Shown: piece by piece, positions 9,447 through 17,526 of the stretch
How positions within the stretch are numbered: the first letter of the stretch is position 1
How the letters are laid out: every line of letters starts with the position of its first letter
Origin: an uncultured bacterium
GTDB lineage: Bacteria; Hydrogenedentota; Hydrogenedentia; Hydrogenedentales; Hydrogenedentaceae
NCBI GenBank assembly: GCA_937124615.1
Contig: CAKZKR010000016.1
Coordinates: forward strand, 1-64,000
Length of the DNA: 64,000 nt
Reading direction: 5' to 3'
Translations under genes and position numbers: made by a program
Notes under the pieces: model-generated
Database searches by the model: none
Told to the model about the DNA's origin: nothing
What the model saw: only the letters and a program-made list of their open reading frames with translations

Positions 9447-10445
9447 ATGAAGGATAAAAAATATATCGAGAAAAGTTATTATTTTATTTTTGATGAAGGA
9501 TATTTTTATAGACCCTGGGGAAATTTTGCCTTAAAAGAAAAATTAAACAAAAAAATACCTGATAACGAACCAATTGGAGAAGCATGGTTAATCTCGGATA
9601 GGGAAGAATTCCAGAGTACTGTTTTAGAAGGTCCTTTTAAAGGGGAAAAAATAAACGAATTAATTAAAAAGTTCCCTGAATTTATATTTGGAACAGAGAA
9701 AACAAGTCCTTTCCCAAAAAGATTTCCACTGTTATTAAAATTAATTGATGCTAATGAACTACTCTCTGTTCAAGTTCATCCTGATGATGAAAAATCCAGG
9801 GAATTAGGAGAAAGTGACTCTGGTAAAACAGAAATGTGGTACATTCTTGATGCTAAACCAAATAGTTTTTTATATATTGGACTAAAAAAAAATATTAAAA
9901 AGCAACATCTAATAAAAGAAATAGAAAATAAGGGCGATATAGATAGACTACTTAACAAAATTTATGTAAAGCCGGGAGAACATTATTTAATACCAGCCGG
10001 AACTGTTCACGCAATAGGCCCCGGAATTCTATTGGCAGAAGTTCAACAAAACAGTAATGTAACATATCGTTTATTTGATTGGAATCGAATAGATTTAACT
10101 GGAAAACCGCGAACATTACATTTAGAAAAGGCCATGCAATCCATAAAAGAAGAGAACTTTCTAATCAAAGCAAAAAAGGTAGAGATTAAACATTTGTTTG
10201 GAGTAGAAAAATATCTATGTTCCTGTCCTTACTTCACAGTTAAACACTGGAAAATAGATAAGATATGTAAAATATGGGATAAGAATTATTGTTTTCATAT
10301 AATATTATCTTTAGATACAACACATATATCTATTTATGACAATGAGATTAAGTTATTAAAAGGAGAGGCCATACTTATCCCTGCACAATCTTGCTGTAAT
10401 GTAGTTTTTAGGAAGGGAACCTTTTTGGATTACTATCAAATATAA
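9447..10445 (+). CDS. manA: Mannose-6-phosphate isomerase, class I
   Basis: Interconverts fructose 6-phosphate and mannose 6-phosphate, linking central metabolism with mannosylated polysaccharides. It is a zinc-dependent cupin of 332 residues, the short bacterial form. The N-terminal RPWGNFALKEKL and GEAWLIS are family motifs. Zinc ligands are H111 in SVQVHPDDE, E129 in GKTEMWY and H188 in PAGTVHAIG, with Q109 just before. The C-terminal cupin is degenerate. It follows the prepilin peptidase by 13 bases, so the two are probably cotranscribed. The next gene upstream of the sigma factor is separated by a small inverted repeat. Confidence 0.93.
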   Translation: MKDKKYIEKSYYFIFDEGYFYRPWGNFALKEKLNKKIPDNEPIGEAWLISDREEFQSTVLEGPFKGEKINELIKKFPEFIFGTEKTSPFPKRFPLLLKLIDANELLSVQVHPDDEKSRELGESDSGKTEMWYILDAKPNSFLYIGLKKNIKKQHLIKEIENKGDIDRLLNKIYVKPGEHYLIPAGTVHAIGPGILLAEVQQNSNVTYRLFDWNRIDLTGKPRTLHLEKAMQSIKEENFLIKAKKVEIKHLFGVEKYLCSCPYFTVKHWKIDKICKIWDKNYCFHIILSLDTTHISIYDNEIKLLKGEAILIPAQSCCNVVFRKGTFLDYYQI

Positions 10446-10466
10446 AATGTTCCGTTATGGAACATT
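10446..10466 (+). repeat. Perfect inverted repeat with embedded ECF-like -35 motif
   Basis: AATGTTCC, five bases, then GGAACATT: an eight-base perfect inverted repeat starting right after the manA stop codon. No T-run follows, so it is a poor intrinsic terminator. The right arm contains GGAAC (10459-10463), the core of many ECF sigma -35 elements, 48 bases before the ECF sigma gene. It could be an operator, an autoregulated ECF promoter, or a 3'-end stabilising hairpin for manA mRNA. Confidence 0.5.
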
Positions 10467-10510
10467 ACATTCTAATTTAATACTTTAACTTCTCTTTATA
10501 TTTAAGAACT

Positions 10511-11089
10511 ATGGAAGAATTGACAAAAGAAATAAGGTTAATTAATGAATGTCTAAACGGAAATATTGAAGCGTTTAGGGATATAATTATGGCTTATCAA
10601 ACAGCTGTATATGCAACAGCATTTTATTATGTAAAAAATTCTGATATAGCGAAAGAAATTGTTCAAGAGACATTTATTCATGCATATAAGAATCTCTATC
10701 AATTAAGAGATTTAACAAAATTTGGAAGTTGGTTACGAGAAATCACATTACGAGTTTCTTTTCAGTATATGCAAAAGAGAAAAGAAACCCACAGCGACAC
10801 ATTCGAAGAGAAGATTATCCCGATACATTTGGAAAAAACAAAAAGTAAACATATTTCTTTATCATTTGACGATATAAAACTTGCTATCCAGCAATTACCG
10901 GAAAGATACAGATTACCCGTGGTATTAAAATTTTTGGAGGGAATGACTTACGAAGAAATTAGTAAATTTACGGGGGAATCTCCGGGAGAGATTAAGGGGA
11001 TATTACAACGAGCTGTAAAGCAATTACAAAAGACATTTGAAAGTGATAATATAGATGGAGAAGAACAATGGCAAGATGTTCACAGATAG
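10511..11089 (+). CDS. ECF-type RNA polymerase sigma factor
   Basis: 192-residue sigma factor with only regions 2 and 4. Region 2 spans about 8-90, including IVQETFIHAYKNL and the TKFGSWLREITLR block. Region 4 spans about 120-180 with LPERYRLPVVLKFLEGMTYEEI followed by the recognition helix near SPGEIKGILQRAVKQL. It overlaps the next gene by 22 bases; that gene encodes a membrane anti-sigma factor, the standard pairing. It probably switches on an envelope-related regulon. Candidate targets include its own operon, as a GGAAC motif lies just upstream. The regulon cannot be read from this window alone. Confidence 0.93.
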   Translation: MEELTKEIRLINECLNGNIEAFRDIIMAYQTAVYATAFYYVKNSDIAKEIVQETFIHAYKNLYQLRDLTKFGSWLREITLRVSFQYMQKRKETHSDTFEEKIIPIHLEKTKSKHISLSFDDIKLAIQQLPERYRLPVVLKFLEGMTYEEISKFTGESPGEIKGILQRAVKQLQKTFESDNIDGEEQWQDVHR

Positions 11090-12342
11090 AGCACGAATTA
11101 CAGGCCTATCTTGATGGTGAATTAAGTAGGTCAAAAGAATTAATTGTGGAAGAACATCTCTCTGCCTGTGCCCATTGCAAAAGAGAATTTGAACATTTAA
11201 GAAAGAGCAATGCTTATCTCTATGAAACTCTAAGCCCATATAAATTGAATGAATCTTTAGACGAACATATAATGAAAAAACTTCCAGAAATTGACATTAG
11301 TTATAATCAAACCCATCAAATAACGCTAAGGGTAAAGCATCAAGATAAGAATCCTTATTCTTTTCCAAATATTTTCCCATATTTAGCCTTAACAGCAATG
11401 ACAATTTTAGGTGTTTTTATTTTTGTAAGTTGGCCACATCGCGATATTACAGAGACACAAAGAATTGGTGTCGCAATAAATATAGGGGGAGATAGTTCTA
11501 TAATAGAAAACAATATAAATAACTTCATAAAGGAAAACAACATAACCCCTATAAAAAATGATAACTATATAGAAACACAAAAAAATGCTTTGGTTTATTC
11601 ATATCTTAAAGGAAATTCTGTATTAAAATTAGCAGAAAGTACAAGAATACGAATATTAGATGAACGAACTGTAAATTTAGAAAAGGGAAAAGTATTTTTT
11701 GACATAGGAAAAGATAAAAAAGTATTCCGAGTTAATACTCCCCAGGGAACTGTAACTGTATTTGGAACACGATTTCAAGTAGAAGTAGATTCTTCGCGGA
11801 TATTAACAACAGTTTCCAAGGGAGAGGTAACAGTTGAAACAATAAATCAATTTGTAGTACTTCGAGAAAATCAACAAATATTGTTAGAAAACAACACATT
11901 TGCATCCGAAATAAATAAATGTGATTCAGAAAAGATAACTGAATGGGCAAATGAAGTAAAACCTCCAGACCGCATAATGCAAAAAGTAGCCACTTATTTT
12001 TCAAATACAAATTCTTTATTAATAATAGCCCCTGTTTCTCAAATATTTGTTGTTCCTATACAACAAAAGGAAGTTTCCACACTTGAATTATTATGGGACA
12101 AACAGAAAGTTACAAATAATTCTAATTTTACAATCTATGCATCGGATGACGAATTAAAGCCTTTGTTCCGTTACAAATTAACAAATAATATACTTTCATC
12201 ATCATTTGAAGGGAAAATTAATATTCCAATTCCAACAGATATATCCCTTAGGAATGTAAAACTGTTGCACATTGAAATAATCTCAGATGATTTAGATGAT
12301 TCATCTTTTATGCCCTTCACTAAGGTTTTTGCAAAAAACTGA
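11068..12342 (+). CDS. Transmembrane anti-sigma factor with zinc-finger and FecR domains
   Basis: 424 residues. Residues 1-60 form a ZAS-type zinc-binding anti-sigma domain, with HLSACAHC giving the H30-x3-C34-x2-C37 motif. A single membrane span lies at about 103-122, placing the rest in the periplasm. About 170-275 is a FecR domain (VFRVNTPQGTVTVFGTRF, VSKGEVTVE). The C-terminal part is unassigned. It should hold the overlapping sigma factor inactive at the membrane until a periplasmic cue arrives. FecR partners usually act with TonB receptors, but none is nearby. The ATG follows GGAGAAG at a good distance. Fusion of ZAS and FecR in one chain is recurrent in Planctomycetes-like bacteria. 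Confidence 0.87.
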   Translation: MARCSQIEHELQAYLDGELSRSKELIVEEHLSACAHCKREFEHLRKSNAYLYETLSPYKLNESLDEHIMKKLPEIDISYNQTHQITLRVKHQDKNPYSFPNIFPYLALTAMTILGVFIFVSWPHRDITETQRIGVAINIGGDSSIIENNINNFIKENNITPIKNDNYIETQKNALVYSYLKGNSVLKLAESTRIRILDERTVNLEKGKVFFDIGKDKKVFRVNTPQGTVTVFGTRFQVEVDSSRILTTVSKGEVTVETINQFVVLRENQQILLENNTFASEINKCDSEKITEWANEVKPPDRIMQKVATYFSNTNSLLIIAPVSQIFVVPIQQKEVSTLELLWDKQKVTNNSNFTIYASDDELKPLFRYKLTNNILSSSFEGKINIPIPTDISLRNVKLLHIEIISDDLDDSSFMPFTKVFAKN

Positions 12343-12379
12343 TATGAAGACATTTTTTGAAATAAATAAAACTAAAATT

Positions 12380-12634
12380 AAAGCCCACCCTGTCGGGAGG
12401 CATGATGAAGCAATAAACAATGTCAAATTTCTGCCTCACATCACTCCTTCCCCAGAAATACCTGCAGCCAAAATCACTGCTCTCATCCATGCCTCCCGCT
12501 TAACTATAACTATAATGATATTTCTCTGTAAAGTGGGCTCGATGTTATATACGGCGAAAAAACTGTCTCCTCTCTCCACTCCTTCCTCAAGAGTACCAGC
12601 CTAACAAAGCCACATCGAGCCCATTTCTTTTTTT
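12380..12634 (+). ncRNA. Candidate structured non-coding RNA with terminator-like end
   Basis: The 352-base gap between the anti-sigma and acylase genes (12343-12694) is clearly richer in G+C than the gaps around it and holds long perfect helices. Helix A pairs CGGGAGGCATG (12394-12404) with CATGCCTCCCG (12488-12498). Inside it, ATTTCTG (12427-12433) pairs with CAGAAAT (12453-12459). Helix B pairs AAGTGGGCTCGATGT (12531-12545) with its complement at 12612-12626 (14 Watson-Crick pairs and one G-U). It is followed by CTTTTTTT, which favours the plus strand. Both domains expose the identical motif CACTCCTTCC (12442-12451 and 12577-12586). GCCCAC at 12383-12388 can also pair with 12533-12538, an alternative to helix B. 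I could not match it to tmRNA, SRP RNA, RNase P or 6S RNA. Confidence 0.6.
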
Positions 12635-12694
12635 ATATCTGCTTCGTTATTATAATAAACAAAAAATGCCTTTGCTTTATTCAGGGGATAACAG

Positions 12695-15601
12695 TTGAAA
12701 AATTTATTTAAACAGAATATAAATATCGTTTTTCTATTTTTATTCATCAATTCTCTTTTTCTTGTTTCATTACACGCTCAGGACTGGACAGAAACTTATT
12801 GGGAACAATTAGAGATTTACAGGGATAATTGGGGCGTTCCACATATTTTTGCTAGCAATATTCGTGCGTTAGGTTTTGGTTTTGGATATGTACAAGCCCA
12901 GGACCACTGGGAATCAATGCTTTTATCATATCGATTAGCTAATGGAAAACTTTCTGAAGTTTTAGGTGAAAGTGAAGAAGAATCGGACCGTTTTTCAATT
13001 CAAGTTGGACACAGATACTATGGAGCATTAGCATATGCTAATTGCGATTCTACAACAAAAGAACTATGTGACGGTTTTGCCGAAGGTGTTAATTCCTGGA
13101 TTTTAGAAAACCGCAATAAATTGCCAGATTGGGTAGATGGAATTCAGCCACAAGATATATTCTCTCTTTGGCAATCTTTTATACTTTCTCTTGCTCCAAT
13201 GGATATGCCTACATACCAAAAAAGACCTCCTGGAATTAAATCCGGATTTGCTTTTACAGTATCTTCAGAAAAAAGCAAAGAGAATACACCAATATTTGCA
13301 TTAAGTAGTCACCAATTTTATAAGGGTCCCTTCCGCTGGTATGAAGCACATCTTATTTGTGGAGACTATAATGTGTATGGCTGTACATTGTATGGATTAC
13401 CTATCTTATTACAGGGACATTCTTTAAAACATTCATGGGGACTTACTCCAAACCAATCGGATTTTGCAGATGTTTTTATTGAAAATCCTATGTCCAGTTT
13501 CAATAGGAACCCTAAATCCATATCCAATATGGGAAATAGAGAAGATGTACAATCAATGCTACTATTACAATACATGTCTCAAAGTGATAATTACTATGTA
13601 AAAACTGCTAATGGATTAGAACGACGGTTTGTCCCTGTAGATATATCCCCAAAAGGTCCTCTATTACTCGGTGAAGGAAATGAGTTCTTTTCATGGAAAA
13701 TAGGGGGTTATGAAGATATCGGGATGTTCTTCCAATTATGGGAAATGGGAAGAAGCAATTCTTTGGAAACATTCAGACAGGCTGTGTATCTTCATCAATT
13801 ACCTTGCTTTCACATTTTATACGCAGATAATTCAAATCAATCATATTATTTTTACTCAACAAAAGTAGGTTTGAGAGAACCTCCCCCGGGTTTTCTTGAT
13901 GCAGAAGTTGAACAAATCCGAAATATTAACTGGTTAACTCCTGTATCATCAAAATATTACCTTATAGGTTGGAAATATCTTATTCCACCCGAAATGCTTC
14001 CGTCTATAAAAAATCCTGAAACAGGCTATATGCAAATTTGTGGAGGACCCCCTGATTTAATAACAGATAATATAAAAATACATGAACAGAATTTAACCCC
14101 AAGGTACATAAGAGATGTAGAAAATGTTGTAAGTAGAAGAATAAAAAGCGTTTTAAGAACGGACAAAAGATCTTTAAGAGAAATACAATCTTTGCTTTTA
14201 GAAGACCTATCATGTCTTGGAATTGAGGTATTACCTCGACTTTTAACTATAACTACTAATAATAGTCAACGATTAACATCTTTCCATCCTGATATGCCTC
14301 TTGCTGTTCAAATTTTAAATGACTGGAATTATCGCGTAACACAAGATACAATTGCCCCTGTTATTTTTAGTTTATGGAGTTATTTTTTTACACAACAATC
14401 TGGATTTATTCCCAGTATAGAAATAGAACCTTTTTATTCATTAATGAATAAAAACAAAGATATAGAAGAACCCTGTTTAGAAGCATTAGCTAATGCCATT
14501 CGTTTTCTAAAGAATCACAGAAACACATTAAATATTAATTGGGGAGAAATACATCGTATTCAGAGAGGGGCAGAAGAATACTCTATTGGGGGAAGTGAAA
14601 TATGTGGTACCACTTTCCTATTATCTGAAAGTCCTCCCAATTCTGAATTATGGGGACATATTGGCTATGGTATTGGTTTTGCTCTTGTATCCAGGTTGGG
14701 ACCCGTAATTGAATCTTACTCTATCCAACCTTTTGGGATTTCAGAAGCAATACAATCACCTCACTATAAGGACCAATGGGACTTGTTTCAAAATAGACAA
14801 ATGAAAAAGACCCGCTTTTATCCTGAGGATATATACAGATTTGCAGAACAGGGAATAGGGAGAAGATTAGTTTTTATTCCTCCGGGGGGCATCGGAGAGA
14901 TCCGATGTGCAAGTAGTTCCAAAATTACAGTAAGCATAAAATCTGTAGCAGAACCTCCAGATGAACTTCCTGATAATTTAATACCTTTTTCTCCGTTCAT
15001 TAAACCTGAGTATACACCTAAAGAAGCACATATTCAGTTTGCAATAAGATTGTATATACCTAATGATATATGCAAACCAGAAAATATATTTCAACTGTCA
15101 CTATACTACTATGATAGTACTACAAAATGGACAAAATTTGAAGACCAGAATACCGATAGTACGGGAGGATTTATTGAAGGTATATTTGATAAAAGCTTTC
15201 CTTTTGTCGTTCTGGGTCCTAAGGAATTGGCAACTATTACTTATGAAAAAGAATTTAAGACTACCGTCGAAAAACAACAAAACATATCCTATCAAGGGAT
15301 TTTCTCTCCAGGATTGCCCGGAGAAATACCCTCTGTATTAAAAAGAAAAGGTCAATTCTTTTTTTCCATTCAAGGAGAACAACAAAAAGACACATTACCA
15401 AAACCTCTTAATTTGCCTGTTATAACTGACAAAAACAAAGAAGAAAAAACAGATCAAGAAAATGATATAGACAAATCATCACAAAAACAAGATGCCCCAA
15501 AAGATGAAATTCAAAATAATAAGAGAATGGACAACCCATCCCGCAAGCGAAAAGACACTATATACAAACGAGTTAAGAAAAACTTTACAATAAAGAGATA
15601 A
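12695..15601 (+). CDS. Secreted penicillin-acylase-family (S45) Ntn hydrolase
   Basis: 968 residues with a signal peptide (hydrophobic 10-27, cleavage near HAQ). The N-terminal IYRDNWGVPHIFA, GFGYVQAQDHWESM and LANGKLSEVLGE are the start of the S45 family, whose members hydrolyse amide bonds in penicillins, cephalosporins or acyl-homoserine lactones. Family precursors self-cleave before a Ser followed by Asn. Here the equivalent looks like S183 in GIKSGFAFTVS, with Gly instead of Asn, so maturation and activity are uncertain. The last 60 residues are a highly charged Lys/Glu/Asp tail. The start codon is TTG at 12695 after CAGGGGATAACAG. It is convergent with the next gene, with one base between the stops. 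Confidence 0.85.
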   Translation: MKNLFKQNINIVFLFLFINSLFLVSLHAQDWTETYWEQLEIYRDNWGVPHIFASNIRALGFGFGYVQAQDHWESMLLSYRLANGKLSEVLGESEEESDRFSIQVGHRYYGALAYANCDSTTKELCDGFAEGVNSWILENRNKLPDWVDGIQPQDIFSLWQSFILSLAPMDMPTYQKRPPGIKSGFAFTVSSEKSKENTPIFALSSHQFYKGPFRWYEAHLICGDYNVYGCTLYGLPILLQGHSLKHSWGLTPNQSDFADVFIENPMSSFNRNPKSISNMGNREDVQSMLLLQYMSQSDNYYVKTANGLERRFVPVDISPKGPLLLGEGNEFFSWKIGGYEDIGMFFQLWEMGRSNSLETFRQAVYLHQLPCFHILYADNSNQSYYFYSTKVGLREPPPGFLDAEVEQIRNINWLTPVSSKYYLIGWKYLIPPEMLPSIKNPETGYMQICGGPPDLITDNIKIHEQNLTPRYIRDVENVVSRRIKSVLRTDKRSLREIQSLLLEDLSCLGIEVLPRLLTITTNNSQRLTSFHPDMPLAVQILNDWNYRVTQDTIAPVIFSLWSYFFTQQSGFIPSIEIEPFYSLMNKNKDIEEPCLEALANAIRFLKNHRNTLNINWGEIHRIQRGAEEYSIGGSEICGTTFLLSESPPNSELWGHIGYGIGFALVSRLGPVIESYSIQPFGISEAIQSPHYKDQWDLFQNRQMKKTRFYPEDIYRFAEQGIGRRLVFIPPGGIGEIRCASSSKITVSIKSVAEPPDELPDNLIPFSPFIKPEYTPKEAHIQFAIRLYIPNDICKPENIFQLSLYYYDSTTKWTKFEDQNTDSTGGFIEGIFDKSFPFVVLGPKELATITYEKEFKTTVEKQQNISYQGIFSPGLPGEIPSVLKRKGQFFFSIQGEQQKDTLPKPLNLPVITDKNKEEKTDQENDIDKSSQKQDAPKDEIQNNKRMDNPSRKRKDTIYKRVKKNFTIKR

Positions 15602-15602
15602 A

Positions 15603-17432
15603 TTATAAAGTTGTACTTAACCACTCTTCTATAATTTTTTTGTAATCCGCAATATTCCCGTTAGATTCACGATATTGTGTAACTTGATTTCGTTCCGCAA
15701 CTTCAAAGAAGCGTTTCACACGAGGTATCATTGTAGGGTCATCATTTTTCATTTTTAAATCGGTATCTCTTTTTCTTGCTCTTTCTATGATTGCGTAATC
15801 AACACTCAATCTTGCTAACTTTACTCGTTCCAACACCTCTGGTTTCCCCTCGACTGCGTTTTCTGCTTTATCAAAAAGGACTTCTGCTTGTTTCAAAATA
15901 TCATTTGTTATATGCCTACCATTTGGTCCTACCCAGATATTCATGTGGATCTCTCTTTTTTGTATGGGCTTGTGAATCAGTTTAAGATACTCCATGATAT
16001 AAGGTCCGGCTTCCTCATAAAAAGCATCTACAAACTCACTAATTGCCAATTTATCATCATAAGCAGGGTCCCATAATAATTTTGCATTCAAATATGCACT
16101 CAACTCGTTAAATTCACCATGCAGGGTTGTGTATGTATCTTGTTCAAATATTCCTGTAACATTATGTTTAACAAAAAATCGTATGTTAGGTGCACGAACC
16201 TCAAGATTTGGGAAAGGAACTAAATAGTGACTAAATGATGTTACATAGTCCCAAACCCACAGACGATTACATATTTGAGACCAGCCTTCTACATCCCTAA
16301 CAAAATCACGATTTTGTTTTGAGACACAACTTTCAAAAGGATGGGCGAAGCAACATTCAATACTACATAAACGAATAACAACATTCGGTTCTGGACGCAT
16401 CGTTTTAGGAGGTTTCCTTGACCATTGGTACGCAAGTGTATCTATAACCTTATCAGGGAATTCATCACGAACTGCACGAGCGACACTATTCACAAGGTGG
16501 AGTAATGGCCCCATCTGTGATTCTTCAGCCTTTGCTAATGCAGAACATTTTTCACATTGACAGAAGTTATACCAATCATTTTGAGAAACTGAAAAAACTT
16601 TTGCTTCAGGATGTTCCCTCATCCATTTTTTTACTTCTTCTATAACCAATTGTATTACTTCATCGTTAGTACAGCATAGTTGCGTTTTTTCTTTAATTCG
16701 CTTTCCATCTACCATAGAGAAGTATTCCGGGTGAGTATCAAAGTATTTATCAGGTGAAAGAAGGTAGTCAAAGGTATGGACAAAACCACAATATATTATC
16801 TTCCCTCCATGTTTTTCTTCAAGACGGCAGGTATTCCCATTTGCACGGTTTCGGGCACACCAATCTCCATCAACAAAACCATCCATAGTAAACGGTTCTC
16901 TATACTCCAGAGGCGGAATAAATACCTCGTTAAATGCAGGTAATGCAATGGTCTCCATATTGGGTATCCTGCTTACTTTAGGAGTAAACCATCTACATCC
17001 GAGATGGTCATCAAGAAGACCATATACTCCATATAAGGTTCCTCTCGGGTCTCCTCCTGCGATAATAAGATTATCCTTCGTAACCCACAGGTTATATCCT
17101 TCTTCTCCTAAACCTTCCCAATCAATACTAATTCCGATATTATCTAATCGTTTGTTTTTACCCAGTATAATTTCCTTTCCTTGAACAGGAGTTCCGTCGG
17201 TAATTATAGGCAATTCTGCACCGCTCATTTCCTTAATAAATCGCTGTAATTCCTCACTTGCATACTTCACAGATGGTATACAATTTTCTGGAATAACAAT
17301 ACTACATTGGGCCTCGCCGTTTTTTGTAATTAGAAAGTAATCTCCCATAGATAACGAAGGTTTTCTTGCACAACTAGAGATTACAATTAATAATACAACA
17401 GATACCATTAGAAAGGGCCTTATAAACTGCAT
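15603..17432 (-). CDS. DUF4838-type lipoprotein with alpha-glucuronidase-like N-domain
   Basis: 609 residues. A lipoprotein signal ends in LIVISSC with the lipidated Cys at 21. About 35-160 resembles the N-terminal domain found before GH20/GH67 barrels (SVKYASEELQRFIKEMSG, GTLYGVYGLLDDHLGCRW). About 200-480 is a DUF4838-like barrel region with VSQNDWYNFCQCEKCSAL and TLAYQWSRKPP. Members are common in Planctomycetes and Lentisphaerae and are thought to act on polysaccharides; the substrate is unknown. AGGAG lies just before the ATG. It shares a 73-base divergent promoter region with the next large exported protein, so the two may serve the same substrate. Confidence 0.82.
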   Translation of the reverse strand: MQFIRPFLMVSVVLLIVISSCARKPSLSMGDYFLITKNGEAQCSIVIPENCIPSVKYASEELQRFIKEMSGAELPIITDGTPVQGKEIILGKNKRLDNIGISIDWEGLGEEGYNLWVTKDNLIIAGGDPRGTLYGVYGLLDDHLGCRWFTPKVSRIPNMETIALPAFNEVFIPPLEYREPFTMDGFVDGDWCARNRANGNTCRLEEKHGGKIIYCGFVHTFDYLLSPDKYFDTHPEYFSMVDGKRIKEKTQLCCTNDEVIQLVIEEVKKWMREHPEAKVFSVSQNDWYNFCQCEKCSALAKAEESQMGPLLHLVNSVARAVRDEFPDKVIDTLAYQWSRKPPKTMRPEPNVVIRLCSIECCFAHPFESCVSKQNRDFVRDVEGWSQICNRLWVWDYVTSFSHYLVPFPNLEVRAPNIRFFVKHNVTGIFEQDTYTTLHGEFNELSAYLNAKLLWDPAYDDKLAISEFVDAFYEEAGPYIMEYLKLIHKPIQKREIHMNIWVGPNGRHITNDILKQAEVLFDKAENAVEGKPEVLERVKLARLSVDYAIIERARKRDTDLKMKNDDPTMIPRVKRFFEVAERNQVTQYRESNGNIADYKKIIEEWLSTTL

Positions 17433-17526
17433 AAAAAATCTCCTATATTTTGATTTTACTCATACTATCATTATGGTATATAAAATAGTATAAATAATTT
17501 CCCTGTTGCGAACTCAAAATATAATT

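Noticed and set aside
10446-10466. Inverted repeat as an intrinsic terminator of manA
   Set aside because: The eight-pair stem is not followed by a T-run, so I list it as a repeat or regulatory site instead.
12296-12604. Open frame of 102 codons on the plus strand
   Set aside because: It starts inside the anti-sigma gene in another frame and runs through the helices and C-rich loops of the RNA candidate. Its protein has no domain, and no ribosome-binding site precedes it.
12380-12634. Possible tmRNA, RNase P RNA, SRP RNA or 6S RNA
   Set aside because: I looked for the tRNA-like end of tmRNA, the GAGGAAAGTCC and ACAGAA blocks of RNase P, and the GGAAG-loop of SRP RNA on both strands and found none. 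The two-domain fold also differs from the single long hairpin of 6S RNA.
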